A DNA stretch of 8,351 bases. It comes from Verrucomicrobiota bacterium. Lineage in GTDB: Bacteria > Verrucomicrobiota > Verrucomicrobiia > Verrucomicrobiales > Verrucomicrobiaceae. Positions 6,779-8,351 of this stretch are shown in pieces. Within the stretch, counting starts at the first letter, position 1, and every line of letters starts with the position of its first letter. The notes below the pieces were generated by a model, which made no database searches, was not told where the DNA came from, and saw nothing but the letters and a program-made list of their open reading frames with translations. The stretch spans positions 1 through 8,351 of the forward strand of contig JAIOQF010000291.1 in assembly GCA_021413535.1 (NCBI GenBank), written 5' to 3'. A program made the translations under genes and the position numbers.

Positions 6779-6832
6779 TTCTAGTTTGACCTTGGCAAAA
6801 CGCAATGCTGCGGAACATGAGTCAAACTAGAA
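6779..6832. repeat. 12-bp perfect inverted repeat across the nnrD-sppA junction
   Basis: TTCTAGTTTGAC (6779-6790) is the exact reverse complement of GTCAAACTAGAA (6821-6832), with a 30-base spacer. The spacer holds a nested 4-bp stem (CGCA 6801-6804, TGCG 6809-6812, loop ATGC). One arm covers the nnrD stop codon (6827-6829), and the other ends 10 bases upstream of the sppA ATG. In the nnrD-sppA transcript it would fold into a stem-loop. No T-run follows, so it is not a standard terminator. It might affect sppA translation or mRNA processing, or be a protein-binding or repeat element; the sequence does not say which. Confidence 0.7.
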
Positions 6833-8317
6833 AACCAAGGCGCGCAAATCCGCATAAGCTGCTCCGATCTGCGCCGCCACATCGCCTGCGGTGAGTGATT
6901 CCTGAGATTGTGCGCCATCTTGCACTGCGATTTCTGCCGCGCGTCCGCTGAGCCAGGCACCGAGGCATGCGGCATCATGCAAAGCAACACCCTGCCCCGC
7001 CAGGGCGGCGCATAAGCCAGTGAGAACATCGCCCATGCCTCCGCTGGCCATGCCGGGATGGCCGCTTGTATTGAACGAGAGCGGATGTCCGTGTGATGCA
7101 ACCACCGTCCGGGCACCCTTGAGCAAGAGCGTGAACTGCGGAAATTTTTTCACGAACGCTGCGGCAAGCTCACCGCGCTCTAAATTCTGCCATTCTGGCT
7201 CGCGTTCGATGAGTCGCGCCATTTCACCGGGATGCGGCGTCAGCAACCGGGATGCGGCAATGGTCTTCATTTCACCAAGGCCGCGCCGCGCCAGCATGTT
7301 GAGGGCATCGGCATCAATCACCGCCGGGACTGTTGCATCCGCGATTACTTTCAGCACTTCTTCCTCGTTAGCCGAGCCCAGCCCTGGACCGATGGCCAAC
7401 GCATCCAGTTTAATTTGCAAAACCTCGCGATAGTTCTTCACGCACTGCACCATGATTTCCGGCGGAGCGAGCGCGGCGATCATGGGATAAAACTCATCCT
7501 TCACAAACAACGTGACCAGGCCTGCACCCCCGCGCAAAGCTCCGGTCGCGCACAAAACCGCCGCACCAAGAAAGCCGCGCGACCCGGCGATGATGCCGAC
7601 CCGGCCTGCTTCGCCCTTGTGAAAATCAAACGTTCGGCGCGGCAGCTTGGGCAGCAATATCTGCGGCGTCAGCACGTTGCGCGTGTTGTCGCCCGATGCG
7701 ACTGACAACTCCCGCAGGGGAACAATGGCCAGTCGTCCGACAAAGTCAGTGGCCTGATCTGTCAGCAGAAGATCTTTCACATGCCCGATGGTGATGGTGC
7801 AGTCCGCTTGCACGCACACTCCGCCGGAATCGAGACCCGAGGGAAGATCCAGCGCCACCGTTACGGCGTGTCGCGTGTGGCACAGCTGGTTCATTTCAAT
7901 TACCGCATCGGCTAGAGCCCCACGCAGCGGACCGGTCGCACCAATGCCGACCAGACCGTCGAGCAACACCACCGTGCCTTTGAGTTGTGCAATTTGGTCG
8001 GGTGAATCAAGCGTGATGATTTTTCCCGCCAGTGACTTCCAATGTCGCCCTGGAAGTTCCTTGAACTCATCCGCCATGAATGTCGGCCGAGCCCACAAGG
8101 TCCAGCCGGCATCAAGAAGATGCCGCGCAGCCACCAGTGCGTCGCCCGCATTGTTTCCCTTTCCGAGATAGAGCACCGCATGGCCTGCTCGCGGAAAGAA
8201 TTGTGTAATCACGCGCGCAATGCCCGCTCCTGCTTCGTCCATCAATTTTGCAGCACAGACGCCCCGAGCGAACGCCGCTTCTTCAGCGTCGCGCATCTGA
8301 CCGCAGGTTAAAACCAT
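6827..8317 (-). CDS. nnrD: Bifunctional NAD(P)HX epimerase / ADP-dependent NAD(P)HX dehydratase
   Basis: This 496-residue fusion repairs hydrated NADH and NADPH. The N-terminal YjeF_N domain (about 1-215) interconverts R and S epimers, and the C-terminal carbohydrate-kinase-like domain (about 220-496) dehydrates the S form using ADP. N-terminal motifs are KLMDEAGAG (24-32), GKGNNAGDALVAARHL (52-67) and ALDLPSGLDSGG (155-166). C-terminal motifs are HKGEAGRVGIIAGS (233-246), AIGPGLG (308-314), VIDADALNML (333-342), LTPHPGEMARL (359-369), LLLKGARTVV (397-406) and GHPGMASGGMGDVLTG (419-434), with the conserved Asp430. The epimerase loop reads GNNAGDA where many members have GNNGGDG. The start at 8317 fits the family, placing QMRDAE near the N-terminus. 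It is the first gene seen in the operon, but only 34 bases upstream are in the window, so a further upstream partner cannot be excluded. Confidence 0.96.
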   Translation of the reverse strand: MVLTCGQMRDAEEAAFARGVCAAKLMDEAGAGIARVITQFFPRAGHAVLYLGKGNNAGDALVAARHLLDAGWTLWARPTFMADEFKELPGRHWKSLAGKIITLDSPDQIAQLKGTVVLLDGLVGIGATGPLRGALADAVIEMNQLCHTRHAVTVALDLPSGLDSGGVCVQADCTITIGHVKDLLLTDQATDFVGRLAIVPLRELSVASGDNTRNVLTPQILLPKLPRRTFDFHKGEAGRVGIIAGSRGFLGAAVLCATGALRGGAGLVTLFVKDEFYPMIAALAPPEIMVQCVKNYREVLQIKLDALAIGPGLGSANEEEVLKVIADATVPAVIDADALNMLARRGLGEMKTIAASRLLTPHPGEMARLIEREPEWQNLERGELAAAFVKKFPQFTLLLKGARTVVASHGHPLSFNTSGHPGMASGGMGDVLTGLCAALAGQGVALHDAACLGAWLSGRAAEIAVQDGAQSQESLTAGDVAAQIGAAYADLRALVF

Positions 8318-8351
8318 GACCGGTTCGGGTAAGTGTTATTTTTTTTGATAC

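Noticed and set aside
7232..7705. Plus-strand frame of 157 codons inside nnrD
   Set aside because: It is Arg/Gln/His-rich and has no motif, while the minus strand encodes the conserved NAD(P)HX dehydratase motifs over the same bases.
8318..8351. Run of eight T (8339-8346) as a plus-strand terminator or promoter signal
   Set aside because: No stem precedes the run, and only 34 bases are visible beyond nnrD, too little to call a promoter or terminator on either strand.

Overview
The window reads as a chromosomal segment of a moderately GC-rich bacterium. The closest fit is Verrucomicrobiota or another PVC-group lineage. This is an inference from overall gene character, from the absence of Shine-Dalgarno motifs before all seven visible start codons, and from divergent pseudopilin genes next to a GspF/PilC gene. 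No single base proves it. There is no transposase, integrase, CRISPR array or prophage gene.

Two gene blocks converge on a tRNA gene. The plus-strand block (1-3576) is the 3' end of an operon for a type IV pilus-like or type II secretion-like machine. It holds the C-terminal end of an unrecognised protein, a 518-residue PilX/GspK-like protein with an atypical pilin N-terminus, a small minor pseudopilin with a textbook prepilin-peptidase site, and the GspF/PilC inner-membrane platform protein. The first three genes are joined by ATGA start/stop overlaps and the fourth follows after 18 bases. The block ends in a perfect 16-bp hairpin (3591-3626) with T-rich sequence on both sides. The assembly ATPase, prepilin peptidase and major pilin are not in the window and may lie upstream or elsewhere.

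After about 180 bases with no recognised gene comes a complete tRNA-Arg with anticodon UCU and an encoded CCA end (3833-3908). It has its own small terminator, whose T-run overlaps the stop codon of the oppositely oriented thiL.

The minus-strand block (8317 down to 3944) is a probable four-gene operon in the order nnrD, sppA, CPBP-family membrane protease, thiL. The gaps are 58 bases, 24 bases and a 4-base overlap. nnrD encodes the fused NAD(P)HX epimerase/dehydratase that repairs damaged nicotinamide cofactors. sppA encodes a membrane-anchored signal peptide peptidase with its Ser/Lys dyad. The CPBP gene encodes an intramembrane protease of the Abi/CAAX family. thiL encodes thiamine-monophosphate kinase, the last step of thiamine diphosphate synthesis. 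The set combines metabolite repair and cofactor synthesis with two membrane proteases. The genes look co-transcribed, but no shared pathway is evident.

Nothing here amounts to a clearly new system. The points most worth a second look are the divergent pseudopilin pair beside gspF, a 12-bp inverted repeat spanning the nnrD-sppA junction, and the bidirectional-looking terminator.
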